Made by a program: the position numbers and the translations under genes. The notes under the pieces are model-generated. The model searched no databases. It was not told where the DNA came from and saw only the letters and a list, made by a program, of their open reading frames with translations. Of a stretch of 64,000 nt of DNA, positions 8,951 to 18,399 are shown in pieces. Source of the DNA: Solimonas marina (lineage in GTDB: Bacteria; Pseudomonadota; Gammaproteobacteria; Nevskiales; Nevskiaceae); contig NZ_JAAVXB010000004.1 in the NCBI RefSeq assembly GCF_012241385.1, forward strand, positions 186,001 through 250,000, in the 5' to 3' direction. Within the stretch, counting starts at the first letter, position 1, and each line of letters starts with the position of its first letter.

Positions 8951-10801
8951 ATGATTCGCGTTCTCCCCGACACCCTCGTCAACCAGATTGCGGCCGGCGA
9001 AGTCGTCGAGCGCCCCGCCGCGGTCGTCAAGGAGCTGGTCGAGAACAGTCTCGATGCCGGCGCGCGGGCGGTCGAGGTCGAGATCGAGCAGGGTGGGGCG
9101 GGACTGATCCGCATTCGTGACGACGGCAAGGGCATTGCCGCCGACGAATTGTCACTGGCGTTGACGCGGCATGCGACGAGCAAGATCGGCAGTTTCGATG
9201 ATCTGGAGCGCGTCGCGACGCTGGGTTTTCGTGGCGAGGCATTGCCGAGCATTTTGTCGGTGTCGCGGCTCAAGCTGGTCTCGCGTACCGCCGATGCCGA
9301 GCACGCCTGGGAACTGGGCGGCGCTGGCCATATTGACGGCGCGGTGCCGCGGCCGGCCGCGCATCCGTTCGGCACCATGATCGAAGTGCGCGACCTGTTC
9401 TTCAATACGCCGGCGCGCCGCAAGTTCCTGAAGACCGAGGCCACCGAGTTCCGGCAGATTCAGCAGGCCGTGTCGCGCATCGCGCTGTCGCGCTTCGACG
9501 TCGGCTTCGCGTTGCGCCACAACGGGCGTCGCGTCTTCGATCTGGTGCCGGCTGCGGGTGATGAAGGGCGGCTGTCGCGCATTCGCGAGATTTGCGGCGA
9601 CGAGTTCGTCACGCAATCGACGGCGATCGACGAATCGCGGCTCGGCATGCGCTTGCACGGCTGGATCGGCTTGCCAAGTTTTGCGCGCCCACAAGCCGAC
9701 CTGCAGTACATCTACGTCAACGGCCGCTTGATCCGCGATCGCCTGCTGGCCTTCGCGTTGAAGCGCGCGTTCGCCGACGTCATGCATTCGACGCATCATC
9801 CGGCCTACGTCGTCTATCTCGAAGTCGATCCGGCGTCGGTCGACGTCAACGTCCACCCGCAGAAAACCGAAGTGCGCTTTCGTGAAGCGCGCCAGGTTCA
9901 CGACCTGTTGTTTGGTGCCGTGCACCAGTTGCTGCGACGGCTGCGGCCGGAGCCGGAGCGGCATCATCAGATTCAACTCGCTGCCGAGCCGATGCCGGAC
10001 GTGGTGCCTGGTTTCGTCGCGCCGTCCGGCGGTGCATCGGTATCGGTCTGGCGGCAGACCGCGAGGTTGGATTTGCGCGAACCTTCGGCGAACCGCTATG
10101 CCGCGCCGCGGACCAGCGAATCCCCGGGCGCATCGCTCTGGCAGCCGCCGAAGCCGGCACCGATTTCGGAATCGTCCGCCGAGATCGCCGCCACACCCGC
10201 CGCCGATGCGCGGCCGCTCGGTACGCCGCTGGCGCAGGTGCACGGTATCTACATCCTTGCGCAAAACGACCATGGGCTGGTGCTGATCGACGCGCACGCC
10301 GGGCACGAGCGCGTGCTCTACGAGCGGCTCAAGCAACAACTTGAAGAAGGCGGCGTGCCGGCGCAGGCCTTGCTGGTGCCGGAGGTCGTGACCATGGCCG
10401 AGGACGAGGCCGATGCGCTCGAAGCGCAGCACGAGCAGTTGCGCCGCTACGGCCTCGAATTCGACCGCAGTGGCCCCGGCAGCATTCTGGTTCGCGCCGT
10501 GCCGCCGCTGCTCGGCCGCGACGCTGTTGCGACCTTGCTGCGCGAGTTGGTTGGCGACGAGGTTCGCCGGGACAGCGACACGCACTTCGGTGAAGCCCTC
10601 GACGCCCAGCACCGTGTGCTCGCCGATGTTGCCTGCAAGTCCGCGATCAAGGCGCACCGCCGCCTGACGATCGCTGAAATGGACGCGTTGCTGCGCGACA
10701 TGGAACGCACCGACCTCGCCGGTCAATGCAACCACGGTCGCCCGACCTGGATGCAAATCACCCTGGCCGAACTGGATCGCCTGTTTCTCAGGGGGCGCTG
10801 A
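8951..10801 (+). CDS. mutL: DNA mismatch repair protein MutL
   Basis: A 616-residue GHKL ATPase that couples MutS mismatch recognition to strand incision. ATPase motifs are NSLDAGA (motif I), DDGKGI (II) and TLGFRGEAL (III). The C-terminal dimerisation domain carries DAHAGHERVLYE, matching the endonuclease pattern DQHA(X)2E(X)4E except Q to A, and CNHGRPT near the end. This suggests a nicking MutL of the Pseudomonas type, not the MutH-dependent E. coli type. An in-frame ATG at 8882 adds 23 residues from repeat sequence; I prefer 8951. Neither start has a strong ribosome binding site. Confidence 0.96.
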   Translation: MIRVLPDTLVNQIAAGEVVERPAAVVKELVENSLDAGARAVEVEIEQGGAGLIRIRDDGKGIAADELSLALTRHATSKIGSFDDLERVATLGFRGEALPSILSVSRLKLVSRTADAEHAWELGGAGHIDGAVPRPAAHPFGTMIEVRDLFFNTPARRKFLKTEATEFRQIQQAVSRIALSRFDVGFALRHNGRRVFDLVPAAGDEGRLSRIREICGDEFVTQSTAIDESRLGMRLHGWIGLPSFARPQADLQYIYVNGRLIRDRLLAFALKRAFADVMHSTHHPAYVVYLEVDPASVDVNVHPQKTEVRFREARQVHDLLFGAVHQLLRRLRPEPERHHQIQLAAEPMPDVVPGFVAPSGGASVSVWRQTARLDLREPSANRYAAPRTSESPGASLWQPPKPAPISESSAEIAATPAADARPLGTPLAQVHGIYILAQNDHGLVLIDAHAGHERVLYERLKQQLEEGGVPAQALLVPEVVTMAEDEADALEAQHEQLRRYGLEFDRSGPGSILVRAVPPLLGRDAVATLLRELVGDEVRRDSDTHFGEALDAQHRVLADVACKSAIKAHRRLTIAEMDALLRDMERTDLAGQCNHGRPTWMQITLAELDRLFLRGR

Positions 10802-11166
10802 AGCGCTGCTTTGCGAGCACGGCTCGCAAGCGCTTCAGCGCCGGCGGCCAGGGATGGCCGCCGTGGGGGTCAATCGAGAGATGAAGTCGCGCCAGGGATG
10901 GCATCACCGTTTCCATCATCGTCGGCGCTGCTTTGCGAGCACGGCTCGCAAGCGCTTCAGCGCCGGCGGCCAGGGATGGCCGCCGTGGGGCTCAATCGAG
11001 AGATGAGGTTCCGCCACGGATGGCATCACTGTATCCATCTCCAGCGGTCCTGCTTTGCGAGCACAGCTCGCAAGGGCGGCAACGCCGGCGGCCAGGGATG
11101 GTCGCCGTGGGGGCAATCGAGAGACAAGGTTTCGCCAGGGGTAGCGTCACCGCCTCCATCTGCGCA
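10799..11166 (+). repeat. Three tandem 122 bp palindromic repeat units after mutL
   Basis: The motif TGCTTTGCGAGCAC recurs at 10807, 10929 and 11051 (the third copy has one change), an exact 122 base period. Each unit has a hairpin (GCGAGC with GCTCGC), then GGCGGCCAGGGATGG, then CAATCGAGAGA and a second GGATGGC-like block. The first two units are nearly identical; the third is more diverged. The mutL stop TGA forms the first bases of unit 1. The units are related to the element between the duplicated mutL starts. Open frames here are shadows of the repeats. Confidence 0.85.
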
Positions 11167-11470
11167 CGCTGTCGTACGCGCTCGCCCCCGAGCCCCCTAC
11201 AACCGTTCATGCCGAGTGCCGCGCGTCAGCGCGGTGTATCGAGGCACGCGCCCGGACCCCGCAGTACCGGTCGCCATGGTGCGTTTCCCAGCGAACACTG
11301 TGACGCAGTTCCACTTCGTGGGGGCATTCCCGGTTCCGTGCCCCCCGTGCGGGTGATTCAATGTGCCAACGGCATCGTCGCCACCGATCGTGACGGCATG
11401 CCGGTGATGGGGCGCCGGCATGGGAGTGCCCGCCGATCGCTCACGCCGATCTGTCTTTACTGGGGACCAC
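11167..11470. other. Gene-free stretch before the DUF898 gene
   Basis: About 300 bases after the 122 bp repeats hold no open frame with convincing coding character and no RNA gene I recognise. The last bases, GGGGACC just before 11471, give a usable ribosome binding site for the following gene. Confidence 0.5.
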
Positions 11471-12529
11471 ATGCAAAGCGAGCAAACGCCTGCCGAGCGA
11501 ACCGTCGAAGCGCTGCGCTTCAATGGTTCGGGCCGTGAGTATTTTGGGATCTGGATCGTCAACCTGCTGCTGACGTTGGTGACGCTGGGCTTGTATTCGC
11601 CATGGGCCAAGGTCCGGCGCCTGCAGTACTTCTATCGCAACACTGAACTGGCAGCTTCGACGTTCGATTATCACGGCCGGCCGCTGGCGATCTTCTGGGG
11701 CCGCTTGTTGGCGATCGTGATGTTGGTCGTCTATCACTTTGCGACGACTTATCTGTCGATCTGGACGGTGGTTGCCTTGATCGTGATTGGCTTGGCCTTG
11801 CCTTGGCTGCTGCACAACGCAATACGCTTTCGTCTGCATTACAGCAGCTATCGCGGCCTGCGTTTCAGCTTCCGAGGCTCGCGCGCGCAGGCCTATGTGG
11901 TGTTCCTGCTCTATGGCTTGCTGACGTTCTTCACGGCCTATCTGGCGGCGCCGCTGTTTCATCAGCGTCTGAAGCGCTACCAGCACAACAACAGCTGGTT
12001 CGGCGCCACGCCATTCTCGTTCGATGTCAGCGTCGGCCGTTTCTATCGTGCGTATCTGCCGTTCATGATCGCGTTCGCGTTGCTGTTCGTCGCCGCGTTT
12101 GTGCCGCTGGGGCTGGTCATCGCTGCGAGCAAGCACAGCGGTACCAAGCCGGACCCGCATACCGTGCAACTGATGATGATCGGCTTTGTCGCGATCGTCA
12201 TGTTCGGAACGCTGGTGCTCACACCGCTGTGGCAGGCGGTGATCCAGAACCTCATCTGGAGCGGCACCAAGCTGGGGCCTCATCAGATGGTCAGCCGGGT
12301 TTCGCCGTGGCGCCTGGTCTGGATTCAGCTGTCGAACGCCGTGCTGGTGATGATCACGCTGGGGCTGTTCATGCCGTGGGCGACGGTGCGCGCCTTGCGC
12401 TATCGGCTGGGGTGCATGCATCTGGAAACCCAAGGCACGCTCGATGCCGTGATCGCTGGCGGCGAGCCGGAGATCGGCGCGTTCGGTGAGGAGACGGCAG
12501 ACGTCTTCAACATCGACATCGGTCTGTAA
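11471..12529 (+). CDS. DUF898 (YjgN-like) inner-membrane protein
   Basis: A 352-residue polytopic membrane protein with around six or more hydrophobic segments in two similar halves. Each half carries the family signature, FxGsGxEYFxIWxxNxxLxxxTLGLYsPWAKVR in the first (GLYSPWAKVRRLQYFYRNT) and LGLFMPWATVRALRYR in the second. The function of DUF898 is not established. It is followed 3 bases later by an M48 metallopeptidase, a pairing seen in other proteobacteria, so the two probably act together in the membrane. The start is chosen for the GGGGACC upstream; an ATG at 11420 is in frame but would add a non-conserved tail. Confidence 0.88.
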   Translation: MQSEQTPAERTVEALRFNGSGREYFGIWIVNLLLTLVTLGLYSPWAKVRRLQYFYRNTELAASTFDYHGRPLAIFWGRLLAIVMLVVYHFATTYLSIWTVVALIVIGLALPWLLHNAIRFRLHYSSYRGLRFSFRGSRAQAYVVFLLYGLLTFFTAYLAAPLFHQRLKRYQHNNSWFGATPFSFDVSVGRFYRAYLPFMIAFALLFVAAFVPLGLVIAASKHSGTKPDPHTVQLMMIGFVAIVMFGTLVLTPLWQAVIQNLIWSGTKLGPHQMVSRVSPWRLVWIQLSNAVLVMITLGLFMPWATVRALRYRLGCMHLETQGTLDAVIAGGEPEIGAFGEETADVFNIDIGL

Positions 12530-12532
12530 GGC

Positions 12533-13561
12533 GTGGAGCCCGAGGGGCTGGTGGTCGCCGGCGTCTTTTTCGATGGGCGCAGTGCTCAGCGTCATGACGT
12601 GACGCTGAGCCTCGACGGCGCACAGCTGTATTTGCGTGGGGCGGGCTGCGAGCGGCGTGATGCGGTATCGGTGCTGCGCATCAGCGCGCCGTTGGGCCGT
12701 ACGCCGCGGCTGATCCGCTATGCCGATGGTGCGGTATGCGAAGTGCGCGACGCGGCTGGCTTCGACGCGCTGCTGGAGTCGCAGGGGCAGGGTCGCTGGC
12801 TGCACCGCGCCGAGTCCAGTGCGCGCATCGTCGTCGCCAGCTTGCTGCTGGTTGCCGCGTTGATTGCGGCCGGACTCTATTGGGGCGTACCGCTCGCGGC
12901 CAATGGGGTCGCCGCAGAGATGCCGGCGTCGCTGGTGAGGCAGTTTTCGCGGCAGACGCTGGATGTGCTCGACCATCAGTGGTTGCAACCGTCGACACTG
13001 CCGAGCTCGCGCCAGGATGCCCTGCGCGTCGCTGCGCAGCGGCTGCGCTCAGCGGAGGGCTCACCGCTGGCGTTCAAGCTGGTGTTCCGCGCCAGCAAAA
13101 CGATGGGGCCGAATGCCTTTGCCTTGCCGGACGGCACGATCGTGCTGCTCGATGAACTGGTGGCGCTGGCCGACAACGACGACGAGCTGATGGCGGTGGT
13201 CGCGCATGAACTCGGGCACGTCCGCCATCGACACGGTTTGCGCTTGATGGCGCAAGGGGCGGCGGTGGGGCTGCTGGCGACCTGGTGGTTCGGCGATGTG
13301 AGCACGCTATTGGCGACGGCGCCGACCGTATTGGCACAGGCGCACTATTCGCGCGAGTTCGAAACCGAGGCCGATGACGATGCCGTGCGAACCTTGCGCG
13401 CCAGCGGCATCGCACCTGAGTGCCTGGCGACGCTGCTGCGCAAACTGGCGGTGACGCAGAAGGGCCGCGAATCACAGGGGTTCGGCGGCTTGCTCGATTC
13501 GCATCCGGCATTGCTGGCACGCGCGCGGCGGGTCGACGGCGAGGTGTCGGCAGGACGTTGA
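12533..13561 (+). CDS. M48-family membrane metalloprotease
   Basis: A 342-residue zinc protease related to HtpX/BepA catalytic domains. It has an N-terminal ~95-residue domain, one membrane segment (IVVASLLLVAALIAAGLYWG) and then a periplasmic peptidase domain with zinc motif HELGHVRHRH and the downstream glutamate in SREFETEADDDAV. The GTG start lies 3 bases after the DUF898 stop, with AAGG just before it, so translation is probably coupled. Substrate is unknown; membrane protein quality control is an inference from the family. Confidence 0.88.
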   Translation: MEPEGLVVAGVFFDGRSAQRHDVTLSLDGAQLYLRGAGCERRDAVSVLRISAPLGRTPRLIRYADGAVCEVRDAAGFDALLESQGQGRWLHRAESSARIVVASLLLVAALIAAGLYWGVPLAANGVAAEMPASLVRQFSRQTLDVLDHQWLQPSTLPSSRQDALRVAAQRLRSAEGSPLAFKLVFRASKTMGPNAFALPDGTIVLLDELVALADNDDELMAVVAHELGHVRHRHGLRLMAQGAAVGLLATWWFGDVSTLLATAPTVLAQAHYSREFETEADDDAVRTLRASGIAPECLATLLRKLAVTQKGRESQGFGGLLDSHPALLARARRVDGEVSAGR

Positions 13562-13611
13562 TTGCCAGTGCCGGCCGCCTGTGCGTGCAATGACCCCTTA
13601 AACTTCACGGC

Positions 13612-14565
13612 ATGACGCCGCCGTTATCCGTATCTGCACCGACCGTTCTGCTGATGGGCCCGACCGCTTCGGGCAAGACAGCGCTGGCGATGGCGCTCGC
13701 CGAGCGCCTGCCGATCGAGATCATTTCGGTCGACTCGGCGCTGGTCTACCGCGGCCTGGACATTGGCTCGGCCAAGCCCGATGCGGCGATGCTGGCGCGC
13801 GTGCCCCACCATTTGATCGACATCCTCGATCCGGCCGACAGTTATTCGGCGGCGCGCTTTGCGGCCGACGCGCGGCGCTTGATCGCCGATATCCGCAGCC
13901 GCGGCAGGGTGCCGTTGCTGGTCGGCGGCACGATGCTCTATTTCCGCGCGCTGACACAGGGCTTGAGTACACTGCCATCCGCCGATCTGGCGCTGCGCCA
14001 GCGTCTGGAGGGCGAGGCGCGGCTGGCCGGCTGGCCGGCGCTGCATGCGCGGCTCGCCGCGCGGGACCCGGAAACTGCGGCGCGCCTGCACCCGAACGAT
14101 CAGCAGCGCATTCAGCGCGCGCTGGAAATCATCGAAATCAGCGGCATGACGCCGACCGCCTTCTATGCGCAGGCCCGCGACGGCGCGGCGGCGGACGCGC
14201 GTTGGTGCCGCATTGCGCTGAACCCGCCGGCGCGCAGCGAGCTGCACGCGCGGATCGCGACACGCTTTCACGCGATGATCGCCGACGGTTTTGTCGACGA
14301 GGTGCGCCGACTGCACCAGCGTGGGGACCTGCACCCGGACCTGCCGGCGATCCGCGCGGTCGGCTATCGGCAGCTCTGGGGCTACCTGGACGGCGACTAC
14401 GGTTTGCCGGAGGCCATCGAGCGCGGTATCGCCGCGACGCGGCAGTTCGCCAAGCGGCAGCTGACCTGGCTGCGCAGCGAATCGGAACTGCACTGGCTTG
14501 ATCCGGCGCGAAACGACCTTATAGAGGCGGCACTAGCGCATTTTCGGCCCGCCGACAACGTATGA
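13612..14565 (+). CDS. miaA: tRNA dimethylallyltransferase
   Basis: It transfers a dimethylallyl group to A37 of tRNAs reading UNN codons, the first step of ms2i6A synthesis. The 317-residue protein has P-loop [11 protein letters not shown], the substrate loop [18 protein letters not shown], the [12 protein letters not shown] segment and [12 protein letters not shown]. It heads the miaA-hfq-hflX-hflK-hflC run found across gammaproteobacteria. Confidence 0.97.
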   Translation: MTPPLSVSAPTVLLMGPTASGKTALAMALAERLPIEIISVDSALVYRGLDIGSAKPDAAMLARVPHHLIDILDPADSYSAARFAADARRLIADIRSRGRVPLLVGGTMLYFRALTQGLSTLPSADLALRQRLEGEARLAGWPALHARLAARDPETAARLHPNDQQRIQRALEIIEISGMTPTAFYAQARDGAAADARWCRIALNPPARSELHARIATRFHAMIADGFVDEVRRLHQRGDLHPDLPAIRAVGYRQLWGYLDGDYGLPEAIERGIAATRQFAKRQLTWLRSESELHWLDPARNDLIEAALAHFRPADNV

Positions 14566-14642
14566 CGCCCAAAGCGGTGCTAAACTTGCATATGAATAAC
14601 CACCCGGCCACGTAAGCACGGGCACACAAAAGGGAAAATCCG

Positions 14643-14897
14643 ATGTCGAAAGGTCATACGCTACAAGAACCGTTTCTGAACGCCCTGCGCAAAGAACGCA
14701 TCCCGGTTTCCATCTACCTCGTCAATGGCATCAAACTCCAAGGCCAGATCGAATCTTTTGACTCGTTCGTCGTCCTGCTCCGCAACAGCGTCAGCCAGAT
14801 GGTCTACAAGCACGCCATCTCCACGGTCGTGCCGGCACGTGCCGTCCGCATCTACGATCCGGAAAACGACAACGATTCGGCTGACTCGGCATCCTGA
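14643..14897 (+). CDS. hfq: RNA chaperone Hfq
   Basis: An 84-residue Sm-like protein forming the hexamer that pairs small RNAs with mRNAs. Sm1 ([22 protein letters not shown], residues 5 onward) and Sm2 (the YKHAIS motif near residues 55-60) are intact. The C-terminal tail is short ([11 protein letters not shown]-like, acidic). It starts with AAAAGGGAAAAT upstream as a ribosome binding site. It sits between miaA and hflX. Confidence 0.98.
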   Translation: MSKGHTLQEPFLNALRKERIPVSIYLVNGIKLQGQIESFDSFVVLLRNSVSQMVYKHAISTVVPARAVRIYDPENDNDSADSAS

Positions 14898-14956
14898 CCT
14901 GCTGTGCGGGGGCGCATTGCGCCCCCAACCATCCCCCACGACCAGCGGCCTGACGC

Positions 14957-16270
14957 ATGTTTGAGCGTCCGAAAGCGGGTCAAAAGGCACTGCTGGTCCA
15001 TCTCGACTTTCCGGGTAGCGACTTCGAGTCGGACCGTCAGGAGTTTGTCGAACTGGCACGTTCGGCCGGTGCGGAAATCCTCGACGTCATCGGCGGCTCG
15101 CGGCGCGAGGCCGATCCGGGCCTGTTCGTCGGTTCCGGCAAGGCGCAGGAAATCGCCGACGCGGTGGCCGCGTCGGGCGCCGAGCTGGTGATCTTCAATC
15201 ACGCGCTGTCGCCGAGCCAGGAACGCAATCTCGAGAAAATCGCCAAAGCGCGGGTCGTCGACCGATCCGGGCTGATTCTCGACATCTTCGCGACCCGAGC
15301 GCGCTCGCACGAGGGCAAGCTGCAGGTCGAGTTGGCGCAGCTTCAGCACGTGGCGACGCGGCTGATTCGCGGCTGGACGCATCTCGAACGTCAGCGCGGC
15401 GGCGGCATCGGTCTGCGCGGGCCCGGCGAGACGCAGCTGGAAATGGACCGCCGCCTGATTCGCGGCCGCATCGCCACGCTCAAGCGCCATCTGGAAACGG
15501 TGCGCAGCCGTCGCGCGCAGAATCGCGCGTCGCGTGTGCGCAACAACGTCCCGACCGCGTCGATCGTCGGTTACACGAACGCCGGCAAGTCGACGCTGTT
15601 CAATGCCGTCACCGGCGACGACACCTTTGCGTCGAATCAGCTGTTCGCGACGCTCGACACCACGGTGCGGCGGCTGCCGCTGCAGGCCGGCGACCCGGTG
15701 TTGCTGGCCGATACGGTCGGCTTCATCCGTGATCTGCCACACGATCTGGTGGCGGCGTTTCGCGCCACGCTGGAAGAGGCGCGCGACGCCGAACTGCTGC
15801 TGCACGTGGTCGACGCCGCCGATCCCGAACGCATGACCCGGATTCAGCAGGTCGAGGACGTACTGCACGAGATCGGCGCCGACGATGTGCCGACCCTGCA
15901 AGTCTTCAACAAGATCGACCTGCGTGAGGACGAGGCGCCGCGTATCGAGCGTGACGAACACGGCGTACCGTTCCGCGTCTATGTCTCGGCACGTGAGCGA
16001 CTGGGCCTGGACCTGCTCAAGGACGCGATCGCCGAGCGGGTGCTGCCCCAGGTCGACGAACAGGCGCTGGTGTTGCCGCCGTCGGCTGCGCGTCTGCGTG
16101 CGCAGCTGTTCACGCATCACGCGGTGCGCGGTGAGGACATTGACACCGAAGGCAATTTTCATCTGCGCGTGGCGATGCCGTACGAACGCCTACGCGGGCT
16201 TTGCGTGGCGGCCGGCATCGAGCCCCCACCTTCGCCGCATCTCGTTGAGGAATGGGAGCTTTCTCCCTAG
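14957..16270 (+). CDS. hflX: Ribosome-associated GTPase HflX
   Basis: A 437-residue GTPase that splits stalled or heat-damaged ribosomes. The N-terminal HflX domain contains GGGIGLRGPGETQLE, followed by a coiled region. The G domain has G1 GYTNAGKST, G3 DTVGF and G4 NKID. It lies 59 bases after hfq. Length and motifs are typical. Confidence 0.97.
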   Translation: MFERPKAGQKALLVHLDFPGSDFESDRQEFVELARSAGAEILDVIGGSRREADPGLFVGSGKAQEIADAVAASGAELVIFNHALSPSQERNLEKIAKARVVDRSGLILDIFATRARSHEGKLQVELAQLQHVATRLIRGWTHLERQRGGGIGLRGPGETQLEMDRRLIRGRIATLKRHLETVRSRRAQNRASRVRNNVPTASIVGYTNAGKSTLFNAVTGDDTFASNQLFATLDTTVRRLPLQAGDPVLLADTVGFIRDLPHDLVAAFRATLEEARDAELLLHVVDAADPERMTRIQQVEDVLHEIGADDVPTLQVFNKIDLREDEAPRIERDEHGVPFRVYVSARERLGLDLLKDAIAERVLPQVDEQALVLPPSAARLRAQLFTHHAVRGEDIDTEGNFHLRVAMPYERLRGLCVAAGIEPPPSPHLVEEWELSP

Positions 16271-16399
16271 AATCCACGGTTCGCCGATACGCGCGAACGC
16301 AGCGCAACACCCAGCGGCCGACAGGGCCGGATATCGATCTCGCAATGCTCGCGCGTGGCGCGGGTCACCGTACGACGACCAGTTTTGAGGAGTCAGTCA

Positions 16400-17533
16400 A
16401 TGGCTTGGAATGAGCCCGGCCCGGGCCGCGATCCCTGGAACCAGGGACCGAAGCGCGGCGGCGGCAAGCCCCCGCAGTTCGACGATTTGCTGAAGCGGCT
16501 CAAGGATCGCCTGCGCGGCGGCAAGGGCGGCGGCAGCGGTAACCAGAAACTGCCGACCGGCCTGTTCGGCGCCGCCGTGGTGCTGGTGGTGCTGCTGTGG
16601 ATGGCGTCCGGCATTTACGTCGTCGATGAGCCGGAACGCGCCGTGGTCCTGCGCTTCGGCCAGCACGTCGACACCACGTCGCCGGGCCTGCACTGGCATC
16701 TGCCGTGGCCGATCGACGATGTCGAAATCATCAACGTCACCGGCGTGCGCTCGGTGCGCGAGCAGGCGACGATGCTGACCAAGGACGAGAACATCGTCGA
16801 CGTCGAGCTGTCGGTGCAATACCGCGTATCGAACGTCGAGGACTACGTGTTCCAGGTCGCCGAGCCGGACCTGACGCTGAAGCAGGCGACCAAGGCGTCG
16901 GTGCGCGAGGTCGTCGGCCAGAGCAATATGGATTTCATCCTGACCGATGGTCGCGAAGAGATCGCCGACGAGACCAAGCGCCTCCTGCAGGAGCGCCTCG
17001 ACGAGTACAAGACCGGCCTGACGGTGACCGAAGTCAACCTGCAGCAGGCGCAGCCGCCGGATCAGGTGCAGGCGTCCTTCGCCGACGCCATCAAGGCGCG
17101 TGAAGATCAGCAGCGCCTGAAGAACGAAGCCGAGGCCTATGCCAACGATCGTCTGCCGCGCGCACGCGGTGCGGCGGCACGACAGATTGCCGAGGCCACC
17201 GCCTATCGCGATCAGGTGGTTGCCAAGGCCCAGGGTGATGCGGCGCGCTTCGATGCCTTGCTGACCGAGTACCGCAAGTCCAAGGAAGTGACGCGCGAGC
17301 GCCTGTATCTGGACATGATGCAAAGCGTGCTCGGTTCGACGCACAAGGTCGTGATCGACGCGGACAAGAGCAATCCGATGCTGTACCTGCCGCTCGACCA
17401 GATTCTGAAGAACGCCAAGAAGGCGCCAGACGAGCCGTCGGACTACGTGTCGTCGTCGAGTGCCAAGCCGTCGTCGTCGGGCAGTGACTCGTCCCAGGAC
17501 GCCCAGCGTTCGCGCGACCGGAGCCGCCAGTAA
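16400..17533 (+). CDS. hflK: FtsH protease modulator HflK
   Basis: A 377-residue inner-membrane SPFH/prohibitin protein that forms a cage with HflC around FtsH. A Gly/Pro-rich cytosolic start is followed by one membrane segment (LFGAAVVLVVLLWMASGIYVV, split by the VVDEPERAVVLRFG start of the SPFH domain) and a long helical tail. The end is Ser-rich (SSSSAKPSSSGSDSS). GAGGAG upstream of 16400 sets the start; an in-frame ATG at 16355 lacks a site. The stop overlaps the hflC ATG (TAATG). Confidence 0.97.
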   Translation: MAWNEPGPGRDPWNQGPKRGGGKPPQFDDLLKRLKDRLRGGKGGGSGNQKLPTGLFGAAVVLVVLLWMASGIYVVDEPERAVVLRFGQHVDTTSPGLHWHLPWPIDDVEIINVTGVRSVREQATMLTKDENIVDVELSVQYRVSNVEDYVFQVAEPDLTLKQATKASVREVVGQSNMDFILTDGREEIADETKRLLQERLDEYKTGLTVTEVNLQQAQPPDQVQASFADAIKAREDQQRLKNEAEAYANDRLPRARGAAARQIAEATAYRDQVVAKAQGDAARFDALLTEYRKSKEVTRERLYLDMMQSVLGSTHKVVIDADKSNPMLYLPLDQILKNAKKAPDEPSDYVSSSSAKPSSSGSDSSQDAQRSRDRSRQ

Positions 17534-18399
17534 TGAAGAACTCTACGCTTTTGTCGATCGGCATCGCGCTGATCATTGCCTGGGCGCTGGTCAACAGCTT
17601 CTTCATCGTCGATCAGCGTCAGCGTGCGGTGCTGTTCCAGTTCGGCGAGATTCGTGACGCCAACTTCAAGCCCGGCCTGCACCTCAAGCTACCGCTGCTG
17701 CAGACGGTGAAGACCTTCGACGGCCGCGTGCTGACGCTCGACAACCAGACGGAAAACTTCCTGACGGTCGAGAAGAAGAACGTCGAGGTCGACTACTTCG
17801 TGAAGTGGCGCATCGCCGACCCGTCGACTTACTACCGCGCGACGAATGGGCAGGAGCTGGTCGCGATGGACCGCTTGGCGAGCATCGTCAATCGCGGGCT
17901 GCGCGACGAATTCGGCTCGCGGACCATCCAGCAGGCGGTCGCCGATGACCGCAACGAGATCATGGAAGACCTGCGCCGCACGGTCGGTGACAAGGTCAAG
18001 GATCTGGGTATCAGCATCGTCGACGTGCGTCTGAAGGCGATCAACCTGCCGCAGGCGGTCAGCGATTCGGTCTATGACCGCATGCGCGCCGAGCGCGCGC
18101 GCGTCGCGTCCGATCTGCGCGCCCGCGGTGCCGAGGCGGCCGAAAAGATCCGCGCCACCGCCGACCAGGAGGCCCAGGTCACGCTGGCCAAGGCCTATGA
18201 ACAGGCCGAGAAGCTGAAGGGCGAGGGCGATGCCAAGGCCGCGGAAGTCTATGCCAAGGCCTATGGTCAGGATCCGGATTTCTACCGTTTCTACCGCACG
18301 CTCAACGTCTATCGCGGCACGCTTGGCGGTGACGGCGATGTCATGGTCCTGCAAGGCGACAGCCCGTTCCTCAAGCTGTTCAAGAACGGGGTTCCGTGA
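17533..18399 (+). CDS. hflC: FtsH protease modulator HflC
   Basis: A 288-residue partner of HflK with one N-terminal membrane segment (LLSIGIALIIAWALVNSFFIV) and an SPFH domain beginning VDQRQRAVLFQFGEI. The helical region is rich in Ala/Glu/Arg, and the end DPDFYRFYRTLNVYR is characteristic of the family. Its start overlaps hflK by one base and its stop overlaps the DUF2065 GTG, so the three are translated as a chain. Confidence 0.97.
   Translation: MKNSTLLSIGIALIIAWALVNSFFIVDQRQRAVLFQFGEIRDANFKPGLHLKLPLLQTVKTFDGRVLTLDNQTENFLTVEKKNVEVDYFVKWRIADPSTYYRATNGQELVAMDRLASIVNRGLRDEFGSRTIQQAVADDRNEIMEDLRRTVGDKVKDLGISIVDVRLKAINLPQAVSDSVYDRMRAERARVASDLRARGAEAAEKIRATADQEAQVTLAKAYEQAEKLKGEGDAKAAEVYAKAYGQDPDFYRFYRTLNVYRGTLGGDGDVMVLQGDSPFLKLFKNGVP

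Noticed and set aside
8950-8990. Frameshifted or broken mutL
   Set aside because: The gene from 8951 is complete with all ATPase motifs; only the upstream fragment is truncated.
10811-11538. Open frames of 181 and 201 codons after mutL
   Set aside because: They lie in the 122 bp tandem units and start at the same point of successive units. The encoded sequence is the repeat read through, is rich in Arg/Ala/Ser and has no family likeness.
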